The notes below the pieces were generated by a model. The model was not told the origin of the DNA. It ran no database searches and saw nothing but the letters and a program-made list of their open reading frames with translations. The position numbers and the translations under genes are program-made. A stretch of DNA of 6,518 bases, from the NCBI GenBank assembly GCA_036518955.1, contig DATDMG010000344.1:1-6518 (forward strand), given 5' to 3'. Positions within the stretch are counted from its first letter, which is position 1; every line of letters begins with the position of its first letter. This DNA comes from DATDMG01 sp036518955 (lineage in GTDB: Bacteria; Actinomycetota; Actinomycetes; Actinomycetales; Kineosporiaceae). Below are positions 6,195 to 6,518 of the stretch, in pieces.

Positions 6195-6233
6195 TCGCGG
6201 CTGGCCGCGGGCGCAGCGGCTGGCCGCGATCAG
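6191..6233. terminator. Long hairpin between convergent lemA and DedA-like genes
   Basis: Bases 6191-6208 pair with 6216-6233 around a seven-base loop. The outer ten pairs are perfect (CTGATCGCGG with CCGCGATCAG) and the inner part contains two G-U pairs in the plus-strand RNA; those become A-C mismatches in the minus-strand RNA, so the structure is stronger for lemA. The stem includes the lemA TGA. No T-run follows on either side, so it is not a canonical intrinsic terminator, but T-less hairpins between convergent genes are common in high-GC actinobacteria. A 13-bp direct repeat GCGGCTGGCCGCG (6197-6209, 6216-6228) is embedded in it. Confidence 0.65.
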
Positions 6234-6240
6234 GTCGCAG

Positions 6241-6518
6241 TCACCCGTTGCTGGCGTGCCGGCCGCCGCCGCGCGAGGCGCGGGGAAGGTCCGTCGCCCT
6301 CACCTGCGGCGGGAACGCCGGCGTGCCCGGTACCTGGGACGCCGCCGGCTCGCCCGGCGGTGCCCCTGCTGACCTCCGCCGCCGGGCCCGTTCCCGCAGG
6401 TACTCCACTCCGATCGGGATCACCGAGACGGCGACGATGAGGAGCAGGATCGCCTCGATGTTCTGCTTGACGACCGGGACCCGCCCGAGCAGGGAGCCCA
6501 GCACCGTCACGCCCGCGG
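6241..6518 (-). CDS. DedA-family (VTT domain) membrane protein, C-terminal part (5' end outside window)
   Basis: The frame is open to the right window edge (…AGVTVLGSLLGRVPVVKQN…), so the GTG at 6510 is not the true start; about 91 residues are visible and the stop TGA is at 6243-6241. The segment GSLLGRVPVVKQNIEAILLL, followed by IVAVSVIPIGVEYLR, strongly resembles the end of DedA proteins: a conserved Gly-Arg/Val-Pro-x-Val-Lys stretch, then a last transmembrane helix with a Ser-x-x-Pro kink. DedA proteins are inner-membrane proteins linked to lipid (undecaprenyl phosphate or phospholipid) translocation, proton-motive-force upkeep and drug resistance. After the helix comes a basic RERARRRR stretch, then about 45 residues rich in Pro, Ala and Gly that look disordered and cytoplasmic. 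The catalytic and re-entrant parts of the domain are outside the window, so activity cannot be judged. It converges on lemA with a gap of 46 bases. Confidence 0.8.
   Translation of the reverse strand, partial: AGVTVLGSLLGRVPVVKQNIEAILLLIVAVSVIPIGVEYLRERARRRRSAGAPPGEPAASQVPGTPAFPPQVRATDLPRASRGGGRHASNG

Noticed and set aside
3..6518. Possible defence, toxin-antitoxin or mobile-element cargo
   Set aside because: No nuclease, transposase, integrase, reverse transcriptase, toxin-antitoxin pair, terminal repeats or composition shift could be seen; all genes belong to common actinobacterial families.

Overview
The window is very GC-rich (visibly above 70%), with G/C-dominated third codon positions and GTG as well as ATG starts. 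Together with an actinobacterial-style orotate phosphoribosyltransferase and a leaderless TAnnnT-N6-GTG start, this points to a high-GC actinomycete chromosome. The genus cannot be fixed from the sequence; Frankiales, Geodermatophilales, Micromonosporales or Pseudonocardiales relatives would all fit. No rRNA, tRNA, CRISPR array, insertion sequence or phage gene was seen, and base and codon use look uniform throughout.

Left part (1-4890, all + strand): an apparent operon. It opens with the 3' portion of a large two-module FtsX-type ABC permease that is cut by the window edge. A GTGA overlap leads to a single polypeptide carrying two complete ABC ATPase domains. A gap of 26 bases then leads to a short-chain dehydrogenase/reductase. 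The two-module permease and the two-NBD ATPase can form a complete transporter from one copy of each chain. The substrate is not readable from the sequence, and FtsX/MacB/Lol-type systems more often act on lipids, lipoproteins, peptides or cell-wall enzymes than as simple solute pumps.

Middle (4891-5536): an 85-base intergenic region with a 16-bp tandem repeat, each copy containing the palindrome CCGTACGG. It is followed by a -10-like TAGGGT placed so that the transcript of pyrE (orotate phosphoribosyltransferase, de novo UMP synthesis) would be leaderless.

Right part (5537-6518): lemA, encoding a small N-terminally anchored membrane protein, on the + strand. It converges on the 3' end of a minus-strand gene whose product looks like the C-terminus of a DedA-family membrane protein. 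A long hairpin (18-bp stem) overlaps the lemA stop codon and fills the short convergent gap.

The genes are ordinary family members, and I did not find a convincing undescribed defence or mobile system. Points worth a second look are the 1:1 double-FtsX/double-NBD transporter, a linker between the two NBDs that may hold an AbrB-like beta module followed by a near-perfect 45-bp tandem duplication, two separate 16-bp tandem duplications in intergenic regions, the leaderless pyrE start with its repeat, and the SDR's missing tetrad asparagine.
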